Shown: piece after piece, positions 1 to 7,149 of the stretch | How the letters are laid out: every line of letters begins with the position of its first letter | How positions within the stretch are numbered: position 1 is the first letter of the stretch | NCBI RefSeq assembly: GCF_900100295.1 | Contig: NZ_FNEV01000002.1 | Coordinates: forward strand, 62,001 to 126,000 | Length of the DNA: 64,000 nt | Direction: 5' to 3' | Origin: Salimicrobium halophilum | GTDB taxonomy: Bacteria > Bacillota > Bacilli > Bacillales > Halobacillaceae | Notes under the pieces: model-generated | The model's input: only the letters and a program-made list of their open reading frames with translations | Databases searched by the model: none | Told to the model about the DNA's origin: nothing | Position numbers and translations under genes: made by a program

Positions 1-857
1 GAAATAAAGAAGAATTGCTTGCCGTAGCTGCAACGATCGAATCCCAGTCCTCCCACCCGATTGCAGAAGCCATTCTTTCGTACACGAACGAAAGAAACAT
101 CAACCTGAAAGAAGGGGATGGGTTTGAGGCAATCGCGGGTAAAGGGGCGAAAGGAACTATCGAAGGCACGCAAGTTTTTGCTGGGAAGCCGAAACTTTTC
201 GAAGAAATGGGAGTGTCTCTTCAGGAGTCGGAAGATGAAATCTCGAGACTTCAGAAAGAAGGAAATACGCTTGTCCTGGTGGGTACCCGTGAACAAATCA
301 TCGGAGTCATAGCTGTCCGCGATACAATCCGGGATATTACTGTTAAAGCGATCGAGCGACTGAAGCATACCGGTATGAAAGAAATGGTCATGCTGACAGG
401 GGACAATGAAGGTACAGCTGGAATTATCGCTAAGGAAGCTGGTGTGACGCGACACTTCGCTGAATTGATGCCTGAGGATAAAGTGACGGCGATCCAGAAG
501 CTTCAACAGGAAGGGAAGCAGGTGGCGATGGTCGGAGATGGTATCAACGACGCGCCGGCGCTGGCTACTGCGGACCTCGGTATTGCCATGGGTGGAGCAG
601 GCACGGATACAGCCATGGAAACGGCGGATATCGTATTGATGGCTGATAACCTTGAGAAATTGCCGGAGACCATCAGTCTCAGTAAAAAGGCGTTGAATAT
701 CATCAAGCAGAACATCTGGTTCTCGCTTCTGACGAAAGCGGCAGCCCTCGTGCTTATTTTCCCGGGCATCCTGACGCTATGGATGGCTGTCCTGAGTGAT
801 ACAGGTGCAGCGCTTGTCGTTATATTGAACAGTATGAGACTTCTGAAGCAGAATTGA
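1..857 (+). CDS. Zn/Cd/Pb-type P1B-ATPase, C-terminal part
   Basis: The window opens inside this gene; it is in frame from base 3, so the metal-binding N-terminus, most membrane helices and the phosphorylated DKTG loop lie upstream. What remains is the nucleotide-binding and phosphorylation domain, with the SSHP motif of heavy-metal ATPases near the start, then MLTGDN and GDGINDAPAL, followed by two membrane helices. The last helix carries SDTG, and a D-x-G there is typical of Zn/Cd/Pb exporters (CadA/ZntA/ZosA group). It would pump soft divalent metals out of the cytoplasm at the cost of ATP. The substrate is inferred from family knowledge; the family call is secure. Confidence 0.9.
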   Translation, partial: NKEELLAVAATIESQSSHPIAEAILSYTNERNINLKEGDGFEAIAGKGAKGTIEGTQVFAGKPKLFEEMGVSLQESEDEISRLQKEGNTLVLVGTREQIIGVIAVRDTIRDITVKAIERLKHTGMKEMVMLTGDNEGTAGIIAKEAGVTRHFAELMPEDKVTAIQKLQQEGKQVAMVGDGINDAPALATADLGIAMGGAGTDTAMETADIVLMADNLEKLPETISLSKKALNIIKQNIWFSLLTKAAALVLIFPGILTLWMAVLSDTGAALVVILNSMRLLKQN

Positions 858-865
858 TTCACTAT

Positions 866-900
866 GAAGCGGATGGCTCACTGGGGCCGTCCGCTTATTT
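866..900 (+). terminator. Terminator after P-type ATPase
   Basis: Stem AAGCGGATGGC / GCCGTCCGCTT followed by a short AT-rich tract, ten bases after the ATPase stop. The following bases, to about 1086, hold no convincing gene on either strand. Confidence 0.6.
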
Positions 901-1086
901 TAGTGAAAGGCGTTATGCAACGTTTTTCACGCAGGATAATAGAAAAATAACCCATACTTTTTCATATGAGATGGTTTTACGGTAACTTTGGTCAAAAGCA
1001 TTTCATAAAGAAAGTTATCAGTCATTTTCAAAAGGAATCATTCGAAAAGTCCTTCATAACGGGTCTGGAATGAAATCGTCCGAGCT

Positions 1087-1704
1087 TCATTCCTTCAATA
1101 CACGGACGAAGTCTTTCAGGATTTGTGCCGTCAGTCCCCAGATCACTTTATCTTCGTAGTAGTAGAAGTTCTCTTCATAAGGAACCGTCTGCCACTGATA
1201 GTCTTTGCCGTTGGCGATATCATCATAAGGAAAATCTCCCCTTGGCTGAACGTTGATGTCGATATAATGCAGGACCGGCTCGTTTTCAAGGAAAAAGGAG
1301 AGCGGGACCGTGAATGATTCTGCCACCTCTCCCGGGTTCTCGATGAACTCTTCTTCACGGTCCAGGTATCCGACATAGGCATGGATTCTTGGTCCGAATG
1401 CGGACAGCAGGGTGCCGAATTTCCAGACATCGGTCACTTCCTCCGGGTTCACACCGAGTTCTTCGCACAGTTCCCGGATGGCTGTATCTTTGAGATGGTC
1501 GTCTTCCTCATCCGCTTTGCCGCCGGGAAAACAGACTTCACCGGGTTGACGTCGCATATTCAAAGAGCGCACCTCGAATACGATGTGAAGTTCTCCGTTT
1601 TTTCTGATTAGCGGAAGAAGTACAGAGAAATTCATCGGTTTGGTGCGACCGATCATATGTGGGGAGTGGGATGTGAGTTTGTTGCGGATCTTATCGAATT
1701 CCAT
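1087..1704 (-). CDS. Nudix hydrolase, CoA pyrophosphatase type
   Basis: About 205 residues. The sequence RSLNMRRQPGEVCFPGG near residue 50 is the signature of the Nudix subfamily that cleaves coenzyme A and its derivatives to 3'-phosphoadenosine phosphate and phosphopantetheine. It is followed by the Nudix helix with TAIRELCEELGV, which supplies the metal-binding glutamates. The ATG at 1704 is chosen because AGAGGTG lies six bases before it; a GTG three codons upstream would bury that ribosome binding site. It stands alone on the minus strand between the ATPase and ywbE. The in vivo role, probably turnover of oxidised CoA, is inferred. Confidence 0.85.
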   Translation of the reverse strand: MEFDKIRNKLTSHSPHMIGRTKPMNFSVLLPLIRKNGELHIVFEVRSLNMRRQPGEVCFPGGKADEEDDHLKDTAIRELCEELGVNPEEVTDVWKFGTLLSAFGPRIHAYVGYLDREEEFIENPGEVAESFTVPLSFFLENEPVLHYIDINVQPRGDFPYDDIANGKDYQWQTVPYEENFYYYEDKVIWGLTAQILKDFVRVLKE

Positions 1705-1794
1705 TGACTTCACCTCTGTTGTTACAGTATATCAAACTCTTGAATTCAAGACAGCTAAAATGTGTTAAAGTAGATGGGAGAGAGGAGTGATACT

Positions 1795-1986
1795 ATGTCA
1801 GGAACGATGAGAAAAGATATCAAACCGGGACAAAATGTCTCGATCGTTTTGAAAAAAGATCAGCGCACAGGTGCTCTCACGAAAGGCGTTGTGAAAGATA
1901 TTTTGACGAAGTCCCCGCAGCATCCACACGGGATCAAGGTACGTCTTGAAGACGGACAGGTGGGACGAGTGAAGGAGATCCACTGA
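1795..1986 (+). CDS. ywbE: YwbE family protein (DUF2196)
   Basis: A 63-residue basic protein with the family pattern of an N-terminal KPGQNVSIVLKKDQ stretch and a C-terminal GIKVRLEDGQVGRV stretch, resembling a small beta-barrel. Its biochemical function is not known. The ATG at 1795 follows GAGAGGAGTGATACT; an upstream in-frame ATG at 1774 lies within that ribosome binding region and is rejected. Its TGA overlaps the ATG of the EamA transporter by one base, so the two are translationally coupled, as small genes often are with an exporter. Confidence 0.85.
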   Translation: MSGTMRKDIKPGQNVSIVLKKDQRTGALTKGVVKDILTKSPQHPHGIKVRLEDGQVGRVKEIH

Positions 1987-2882
1987 TGCCGTATCTTCTT
2001 CTTGTTCTGGTGGTAGTTATGTTTTCCGGAAACATTCTTGTAGGGAAAGCGATCAATGACCTGCCGCCATACACGATAGCGTTCTTCCGTCTGATTATCG
2101 CTTTTCTTGTGCTGCTTCCGATCGGACTGCGTTCCGCCCGTAAATATAAAGAACGCTTTTTTGCATACAAGAAACCGTTTCTTATCATGACACTTAGCGG
2201 TATTACGTTCTTTAATACATTCATCTATGCGTCGCTTCAGTTTACGTCTTCTACGAACGTGTCGGTACTTGAAACCGTGATACCTGTGGTAACGGTCGTA
2301 CTTAGTGCGTACATATTGAAAGAAAGGATCTTCGGTATTCAATGGGCCGGAGTCTTTTTATCCCTTCTCGGTGCAATCTGGGTGATTATGGATGGAAGAA
2401 TCCTTCAACTGGCATCCATCAACTGGAATGTCGGAGATGCAATCATGCTGGGAGCCATTGCAACATGGGCGATCTATTCTATTTATGTAAAACAGTATAT
2501 GCCGCTCTTCCCGAGCTACGGTGCTCTTCTTGTCATGACGGGGCTATCCATCTTATTCTTATTGCCGATTGTTCTCTTGGAGTGGGGGCTCGGAGGTGTT
2601 CCTTCATTTACTACGGAGAGTCTCATAGGGCTCTTGTATTTGGGCATCTTCCCTTCGTTCATCGCTATTTCTATGTACAACACTGCCGTCGATAAAGTAG
2701 GGGCATCGAAATCCTCGATATTTCTTAATCTGCTCCCGGTCTTTACGATGACCGGAGCGGCCCTTTGGCTCGGGGAAACGGTGACATGGATCCAGATTGG
2801 CGGCGCACTTGCGGTGATTGCCGGTGTTATCGTGACTACCCAGGGAGATAGGATAAGGAGAAAATATAAAACTGCTACTTAA
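1986..2882 (+). CDS. EamA/DMT-family transporter
   Basis: 298 residues with about ten hydrophobic segments arranged as two five-helix repeats, as in the drug/metabolite transporter superfamily. The first helix carries GNILVGKAINDLPPY and the first repeat ends with SVLETVIPVVTVVLSAYILKE, typical of EamA proteins; the second repeat ends with a WLGETVTW motif. Members export amino acids, nucleosides or toxic metabolites; the substrate cannot be read from sequence. The start overlaps the ywbE stop (TGATG). The gene ends at a strong terminator shared with the convergent phosphatase gene. Confidence 0.85.
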   Translation: MPYLLLVLVVVMFSGNILVGKAINDLPPYTIAFFRLIIAFLVLLPIGLRSARKYKERFFAYKKPFLIMTLSGITFFNTFIYASLQFTSSTNVSVLETVIPVVTVVLSAYILKERIFGIQWAGVFLSLLGAIWVIMDGRILQLASINWNVGDAIMLGAIATWAIYSIYVKQYMPLFPSYGALLVMTGLSILFLLPIVLLEWGLGGVPSFTTESLIGLLYLGIFPSFIAISMYNTAVDKVGASKSSIFLNLLPVFTMTGAALWLGETVTWIQIGGALAVIAGVIVTTQGDRIRRKYKTAT

Positions 2883-2890
2883 AATAAACG

Positions 2891-2925
2891 AACCTTCAAG
2901 CTTCCGAAAGCTTGAAGGTTTCTTT
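2891..2925. terminator. Bidirectional terminator
   Basis: Perfect 13-bp stem AACCTTCAAGCTT / AAGCTTGAAGGTT with a four-base loop, flanked by T-rich sequence on the right and A-rich sequence on the left. It separates the EamA gene from the convergent phosphatase gene. Confidence 0.85.
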
Positions 2926-4465
2926 AGTCTGTTCGGATCATCGATAGGAGCCATTGTTTCAGGTCGACGATTCTCTTATGTTCAGGGCTCGTCGTCGTTC
3001 CGGTTACAATCATCGGAACGAGGGAGTCGTCTTTGTGCAGGGAACCGTGGGACGCGCCCCCTTTGTGGGTGGGGCTGCCTTTGACCTGGAATTCATAGCC
3101 CGGAAGCGCATCGACGACAAGATAGCGCCCTTCATGGGAATAGAAAGCTGCCGATAACCGTCCAAGAGCATCCGGATAGTTCCCGTATTCCAGTTGTCCC
3201 CGGTCGCCTATCGTTATATCTAACACGCCCGGATCTCCGTTGATGCTCCACTTTTGATTAAATTCATCTATACAGTCTTCCCCTGTTCGGAAAGAGAACG
3301 TTTCCATTGTACGGGCACACCGTACGGTTATGTCCCTGCCATTACGCCAGGCGACAAACCCGATTCTCTCGTCTGTCCGGAGCGTCTCAGCAATCGTTTC
3401 AAGAGGAAGATCTTCATCCAGTACATACACGTAAGCCATACGTTCATTGAGAGCAAGAACCAATTGAGCATCAGACCGAGTGGTAGTTGATAATTCGGGA
3501 ATGCGGTATTGTTTTAACAACGAACGGAGGTCGATGAGATCTCTGTCCTGATAGCCGACCCTTGCCTGACCACTGTCTCCCATGATCACCCAATGAGCAT
3601 CTTTTAAAGCTTCTTCCCAGGTATGATAAGAATCAAGGATAGTTTGCAGTTTACGGTCTGTATCTTTGATTCCTGCGATACTCGATGGTCCCTTTTTATG
3701 CACGATTTTATCGTTGTGCGGGAAATAAGCGATTGTGAATGGGGGAAGTTTCTGTTGCCTGATCAAATAGGTGAGTTGCGCTGTTGTGAATGCATCGTTG
3801 AAGCCGAATGCCTGCCAGAAATGGCTATGCCCCTTCGAAGGATTAATTCTCGATAATGCTCCGAAAGAGAAGCGATGCGTCCCACTTGTGGGAATCGAAG
3901 GGGGAAGGATGCCTGTCATCGTCATACTTCCTGGTGGATGAAGGTACCTCTGCTTTCTCCCCCGGTAAACGAGCGCATTGATGGATGCGGTCTCTCTGAG
4001 TTCCTCATGGATGGTCTTAACGTTCCGGCTGATGTGTTCATTGTTCAGTTCGTACAGGGAATGTTTCAGCACATTTCTTATCCCTAACATCATGATTTCC
4101 CGGGCGGCACTTCCATAGCTTATCAGTTCCTTATTCTTTGTATCGTACCAAACGAGCCCGGGAATTTTATGCTCATCCGGTTGGGTGCCGGTCAAGAGCG
4201 TCGTATCGATAGCCACGGACATCGTGGGATAAGCACTCACTATATCAGGGAAATAGCGGCCATGCCCCATGAAAAACTCAAGGGCCGGTGCTTTTCCTTC
4301 TTTGATCGCTTTTTGGAGGGGTTCATCCATCAAAGAATCGATGATCAGGACGATGATGCGCTTATGTCCATCCGGACCAGCATGGATTTTAGATAGGCGT
4401 CGCTTGCTGTATATATAAATGACGAGAAGAAGCAAGACAAAAAAAGCAATAATAATAAGTGTCAT
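2924..4465 (-). CDS. Membrane-anchored alkaline phosphatase/phosphodiesterase superfamily protein
   Basis: 513 residues: one N-terminal membrane helix (about residues 2-20), a short basic stretch, then a domain of the alkaline phosphatase/nucleotide pyrophosphatase superfamily. Visible metal-site motifs are LIIDSLMD, YPTMSVAIDTTLLTG (the Thr is the probable nucleophile) and IMGDSG. The last replaces the usual D-H-G by D-S-G. A C-terminal HKGGASHGS stretch supplies histidines. The topology suggests a domain at the outer face of the membrane hydrolysing a phosphodiester or phosphate. The substrate is unknown. The start follows AAGGAAGGG. It is monocistronic and convergent with the EamA gene. 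Confidence 0.75.
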   Translation of the reverse strand: MTLIIIAFFVLLLLVIYIYSKRRLSKIHAGPDGHKRIIVLIIDSLMDEPLQKAIKEGKAPALEFFMGHGRYFPDIVSAYPTMSVAIDTTLLTGTQPDEHKIPGLVWYDTKNKELISYGSAAREIMMLGIRNVLKHSLYELNNEHISRNVKTIHEELRETASINALVYRGRKQRYLHPPGSMTMTGILPPSIPTSGTHRFSFGALSRINPSKGHSHFWQAFGFNDAFTTAQLTYLIRQQKLPPFTIAYFPHNDKIVHKKGPSSIAGIKDTDRKLQTILDSYHTWEEALKDAHWVIMGDSGQARVGYQDRDLIDLRSLLKQYRIPELSTTTRSDAQLVLALNERMAYVYVLDEDLPLETIAETLRTDERIGFVAWRNGRDITVRCARTMETFSFRTGEDCIDEFNQKWSINGDPGVLDITIGDRGQLEYGNYPDALGRLSAAFYSHEGRYLVVDALPGYEFQVKGSPTHKGGASHGSLHKDDSLVPMIVTGTTTSPEHKRIVDLKQWLLSMIRTD

Positions 4466-4520
4466 AAACAGAGCCCTTCCTTTTTGATTATGGTCTCCTC
4501 AAAAGAAGGAATTATGTAGA

Positions 4521-4540
4521 GAGCAGGGAAATCCCTGCTC
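4521..4540 (-). terminator. Possible terminator or mRNA hairpin after small gene
   Basis: Perfect 9-bp inverted repeat GAGCAGGGA / TCCCTGCTC just downstream of the small minus-strand gene at 4548-4700. The following minus-strand sequence is only moderately T-rich, so termination is uncertain. Confidence 0.4.
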
Positions 4541-4547
4541 AGAAAGC

Positions 4548-4700
4548 TTACTGGTTCTGGTTCCCCATGTTCCCCATATTCGTCAAGTTGGCAGGGAGTT
4601 TAGCCATTTGATCTCCGCGACCGTTCATCATACTGTATGCTGCAATCCCGATTCCGATAGATCCGAGTACGGATAGCCACTGCGTATTATTGTTTTTCAT
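4548..4700 (-). CDS. Small YrzQ/DUF3918-like membrane protein
   Basis: A 50-residue protein starting MKNNNTQWLSVLGSIG, with one hydrophobic segment (residues 8-24) and a Gln/Asn/Met-rich tail ending NMGNMGNQNQ. An AGGAAGGAGAG ribosome binding site lies eight bases before the ATG, which strongly supports translation. It resembles the short DUF3918/YrzQ proteins of Bacillaceae, whose function is not known; this assignment rests on general pattern only. The protein is predicted to sit in the membrane. Confidence 0.65.
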   Translation of the reverse strand: MKNNNTQWLSVLGSIGIGIAAYSMMNGRGDQMAKLPANLTNMGNMGNQNQ

Positions 4701-4819
4701 GAAAAATCTCTCCTTCCTGGGTGTCGGCTACTTGAGCCAATCTTAGTATGCCGGCAGGAGAAAAGGAACATGTGTGGAAATCTTTGCAGAGAAAGAAAAA
4801 CGTGAGGGAGCTGATTGCA

Positions 4820-5245
4820 ATGAATCGTATCAACCTGATAACGCTTGGTGTAAGGGATATAGGAAGGTCACTTCGTTTCTATCGGTACGGACTTGGCTTC
4901 GAGACAACAACTGCTGAAGATAATCCCGGGATTGTCTTTTTTCAATGCGATGGGTCCAAGCTTGCTCTTTATCCGCTAAAAGATCTGCAGAAAGACGTCG
5001 GAGTTAATGACTCGGGCAGTGGATTTGCGGGTATAACTTTGGCTTATAATGCAAAGTCGAAAGAAGAAGTCGATCACGTTTTGACTCAGGCGGAAAAAGC
5101 TGGTGGAGTGATTATAAAACCGGCTGACTATGTATTTTGGGGAGGGTATAGCGGTTATTTCACTGATCCAGATGGTTATTACTGGGAAGTTGCGTACGGA
5201 GCTGATTGGGAATTCGATGAAAATGATATGTTGATCATACCTTAA
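4820..5245 (+). CDS. VOC family (glyoxalase-like) protein
   Basis: 141 residues with one vicinal-oxygen-chelate module: INLITLGVRDIGRSLRFYRYGLGF at the start, a central SGFAGITLAYN strand and the terminal GYSGYFTDPDGYYWEVAY strand that provides the metal-site Glu. The family includes glyoxalases, dioxygenases and antibiotic-binding proteins; the specific reaction is not evident. The ATG at 4820 is chosen because the domain starts there and a GGGAG site precedes it; upstream codons read as spacer. It is followed 13 bases later by a GNAT gene with its own strong ribosome binding site. Confidence 0.8.
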   Translation: MNRINLITLGVRDIGRSLRFYRYGLGFETTTAEDNPGIVFFQCDGSKLALYPLKDLQKDVGVNDSGSGFAGITLAYNAKSKEEVDHVLTQAEKAGGVIIKPADYVFWGGYSGYFTDPDGYYWEVAYGADWEFDENDMLIIP

Positions 5246-5258
5246 AGGAGGGGGAAAG

Positions 5259-5723
5259 ATGTGGATTAGAGAAATGGATGAACGTTCGGCACGGAAGACG
5301 ATGGAATGGAGGTACGAACCTCCTTATGACTTGTATAACGATCCATTCAGCGAAGAGTCCCTTCAAGAGAAATTGGATGGTTCTTATCGTGCAGTTCTTG
5401 ATGAAAACGGCGAACTGTTCGGGTTTTACTGCACGGGTGAGAGCGCGGTGATCCCTGTGGGGAAGAAGCTTGGAGTTTATGAAGATGCAGCGATTGATAT
5501 TGGATTGGGAATGTGTCCGGATATGACTGGGAAAGGGTATGGGCGAGCATTCATGGCTGCAATTATTGAGGATATAAATACAGAAGAAACTCTTCGTCTT
5601 TCTGTTGCTGTTTTTAACGAACGGGCGATCAAGTTGTATGAAGCTTTCGGATTCGAAAGGGCACATCGCTTCGAAACGGAAAAGAATGCATTCATAACCA
5701 TGTTGAGAACGTCAGATAATTAA
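5259..5723 (+). CDS. GNAT family N-acetyltransferase
   Basis: 154 residues. The acetyl-CoA binding loop is visible as DIGLGMCPDMTGKGYGRAFM (about residues 77-96), followed by LRLSVAVFNERAIKLYEAFGF, the usual end of a GNAT fold. Substrate (small amine, amino acid or protein N-terminus) unknown. An AAGGAGGGGG ribosome binding site precedes the ATG. Probably cotranscribed with the VOC gene just upstream. The stop codon lies within a terminator-like inverted repeat. Confidence 0.85.
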   Translation: MWIREMDERSARKTMEWRYEPPYDLYNDPFSEESLQEKLDGSYRAVLDENGELFGFYCTGESAVIPVGKKLGVYEDAAIDIGLGMCPDMTGKGYGRAFMAAIIEDINTEETLRLSVAVFNERAIKLYEAFGFERAHRFETEKNAFITMLRTSDN

Positions 5724-5745
5724 GGGAACGTGTGTTCTCATTTTT
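5704..5745 (+). terminator. Terminator of VOC-GNAT unit
   Basis: Inverted repeat TGAGAAC / GTTCTCA followed by TTTTTATT; the left arm is in the last GNAT codons. Its right arm overlaps the proposed -35 box of the small toxin gene. Confidence 0.5.
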
Positions 5746-5763
5746 ATTATAGTATGTTATGAT
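5735..5763 (+). promoter_or_regulatory. Candidate promoter of small toxin gene
   Basis: TTCTCA, 17 bases, TATGAT. Transcription would start near 5770, giving a leader of about 30 bases in which CCCC (5772-5775) can pair with the GGGG of the ribosome binding site, a feature of type I toxin mRNAs. Confidence 0.5.
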
Positions 5764-5799
5764 AGATTCATCCCCTGGATAGAAAGGGGGTGAGTAGAT

Positions 5800-5934
5800 A
5801 TGACGGAATGGGTGTTTTTGACTTCTGCCATTCTGAATCTGATCGCTGTAATCATTGATATCAGCGGGAAATTCATACCCAAAAGGAAGTCAAAAAAAGA
5901 AGACTCCCGCTCTGCCAAGCGGAAGTCTTCGTAA
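5800..5934 (+). CDS. Candidate type I toxin, small hydrophobic peptide
   Basis: A 44-residue peptide: short N-terminus (MTEW), one membrane-spanning segment (about residues 5-25, VFLTSAILNLIAVIIDISG), then a strongly basic tail rich in Lys, Arg and Ser. AAAGGGGGTGA lies at good spacing before the ATG, but the G-run can pair with CCCC upstream. The 3' end is overlapped by a convergent promoter and terminator that define an antisense RNA. This layout matches type I toxins such as TxpA and BsrG of Bacillus; the peptide does not obviously match any of those by sequence. Toxicity is inferred from architecture only. An alternative is a harmless small membrane protein. Confidence 0.65.
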   Translation: MTEWVFLTSAILNLIAVIIDISGKFIPKRKSKKEDSRSAKRKSS

Positions 5935-5980
5935 GATCAACCCGGGAGAAAGGTCATACCTTTCTCCCCCTCATATTCTA
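5892..5980 (-). ncRNA. Candidate antisense RNA (antitoxin) to the small toxin mRNA
   Basis: Predicted from a sigma-A promoter at 5986-6014 on the minus strand and a minus-strand terminator at 5892-5930: GAAGACT-type stem of 13 pairs with one wobble, ending in seven U. The RNA would be about 90 bases and complementary to the last codons and the terminator of the toxin mRNA. No ORF with a ribosome binding site is seen in it. By analogy with RatA, SR4 and similar antitoxins it would block translation or trigger decay of the toxin mRNA. Confidence 0.6.
5943..5975 (+). terminator. Terminator of toxin mRNA
   Basis: Perfect 11-bp inverted repeat GGGAGAAAGGT / ACCTTTCTCCC with a three-base loop, eight bases after the toxin stop, followed by a pyrimidine-rich tract. 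It lies within the region complementary to the antisense RNA. Confidence 0.65.
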
Positions 5981-5985
5981 CTTCT

Positions 5986-6014
5986 AGTATAGCGTACCTA
6001 TGCATGAATCTCAA
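5986..6014 (-). promoter_or_regulatory. Sigma-A promoter of antisense RNA
   Basis: On the minus strand TTGAGA, exactly 17 bases, TATACT: five of six and five of six matches to consensus with ideal spacing. No minus-strand gene follows, only the inferred antisense RNA. Confidence 0.65.
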
Positions 6015-6052
6015 GAAAAGATAGAGGTTCCTTTTTAGTGCTGATGCAGCTC

Positions 6053-6214
6053 CTAATCTTTCTGCTCCGCTTTTCTTTTTAACACGATCTCTCCGTTTTC
6101 TATTACGATATCCAGGGCCTCTCCTTTGGAGAACCCGGCTTTTTCCACAAGATTTCTCGGCAGTTCGACACTCGCATCTTTCTTGCCATCAACCTTTCGT
6201 TGGTAAGACATCAT
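6053..6214 (-). CDS. AbrB/SpoVT-type DNA-binding protein
   Basis: 53 residues forming one swapped-hairpin AbrB domain: SVELPRNLVEKAGFSKGEALDI followed by VIENGEIVLKRK. This is the fold of AbrB, SpoVT and MazE-type antitoxins; with only this domain the protein would bind DNA as a dimer. AGGAGGGAGAAG precedes two adjacent ATGs; 6214 is the first. An extended -10 box (TGATATAAT on the minus strand, 6245-6250) lies upstream. No toxin partner of the MazF type is encoded next to it, so a stand-alone regulator is more likely. It reads toward the antisense-RNA promoter 38 bases downstream. Confidence 0.75.
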   Translation of the reverse strand: MMSYQRKVDGKKDASVELPRNLVEKAGFSKGEALDIVIENGEIVLKRKAEQKD

Positions 6215-6348
6215 TCTTCTCCCTCCTGGATATCTATTTTCGCCATTATATCACAGAAAACTACAGGGGGTAAGGAGAAAAGGGTAGTTATGTTTTTCCT
6301 TGTTCCATTCCGGGAAGCAGGTATAAATGTTCAGAAGGAGGAAGATGT

Positions 6349-7008
6349 ATGGTGAAGGCTTTGGTATTTGACGCGTATGGAACCCTTTTTGATGTTCACT
6401 CCGTCAGGGAGAAATGTAACGAATGGTTCCCTGAGCAAGGAGAAGCCATCAGCCAGACCTGGCGAGAGAAACAATTGAATTATTTCTTTCTTCGGCAGCT
6501 GATGGAGCGATATGAGCCCTTCGATCAAGTAACGAGGGAAGCGCTTCGTTACGCTTGTAAAGCGAATGATGTGACGCTGAGGGACGAAGCGGAAGAAGAG
6601 TTGATGGAAGCATATCTCAATCTGGATCTGTTTGAGGAAGTGGAAGAAGTACTTTCGCAGCTGAATGATAAAAAGCTCGTCGTGTTTTCGAACGGCTCCC
6701 CGGTGATGATCGATCCGCTGATTGACCGGTCTGATATCAGCGGTTATATCGATGACGTACTGAGTGCGGATGGCGTGAAGCAATACAAACCCGTTCCCGC
6801 CGCTTATTACTACGCTCAGCAGGAACTTGGAATCGAAAAAGAAGACATCCTCTTTATGTCTTCCAATCCATGGGACATATCCGGTGCTGCAAGCTTCGGC
6901 TTCCGGACGGCCTGGATCAACAGGAATGGTCTGCCTAAAGAAGAACTGGATATCCAGCCGGAGGTTGAATACGAGAATCTGAAAGGTCTTTTGGAATGGC
7001 GGGATTGA
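6349..7008 (+). CDS. Haloacid dehalogenase, type II (HAD superfamily)
   Basis: 219 residues, the usual length of L-2-haloacid dehalogenases. Motif I is FDAYGTLFDVHSV (nucleophile Asp near residue 8), motif II VVFSNGSP, motif III KQYKPVPAAY and motif IV FMSSNPWDISGA, which together are characteristic of the type II group; the SSNPWD string is diagnostic. Such enzymes replace halogen on 2-haloacids by hydroxyl in the cytoplasm. AAGGAGG precedes the ATG. Single gene with its own terminator. Confidence 0.88.
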   Translation: MVKALVFDAYGTLFDVHSVREKCNEWFPEQGEAISQTWREKQLNYFFLRQLMERYEPFDQVTREALRYACKANDVTLRDEAEEELMEAYLNLDLFEEVEEVLSQLNDKKLVVFSNGSPVMIDPLIDRSDISGYIDDVLSADGVKQYKPVPAAYYYAQQELGIEKEDILFMSSNPWDISGAASFGFRTAWINRNGLPKEELDIQPEVEYENLKGLLEWRD

Positions 7009-7027
7009 AAGGGTTGAAGAATGAAAA

Positions 7028-7057
7028 GGTCTCTCCTCGGGAGGGATCTTTTTTTTA
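7028..7057 (+). terminator. Terminator after haloacid dehalogenase
   Basis: Stem GGTCTCTCC / GGGAGGGATC with G-U pairs, followed by eight T. Confidence 0.75.
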
Positions 7058-7080
7058 CATACAAAAACCAAGTAGATCGG

Positions 7081-7110
7081 TTGATTTTTCACGGAGTGGT
7101 ATTGTATAGT
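7081..7110 (+). promoter_or_regulatory. Candidate promoter of YeeE-like transporter
   Basis: TTGATT, 18 bases, TATAGT, ending 39 bases before the transporter start. Spacing is one base over ideal. Confidence 0.45.
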
Positions 7111-7149
7111 ATTAAAACCTAGTAAGTTAATAAGGAAAGGGTGTAATAT

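Noticed and set aside
858-1086. Gene-free stretch between P-ATPase and Nudix genes
   Set aside because: Apart from the terminator at 866-900 I see no ORF with a ribosome binding site and no conserved RNA motif.
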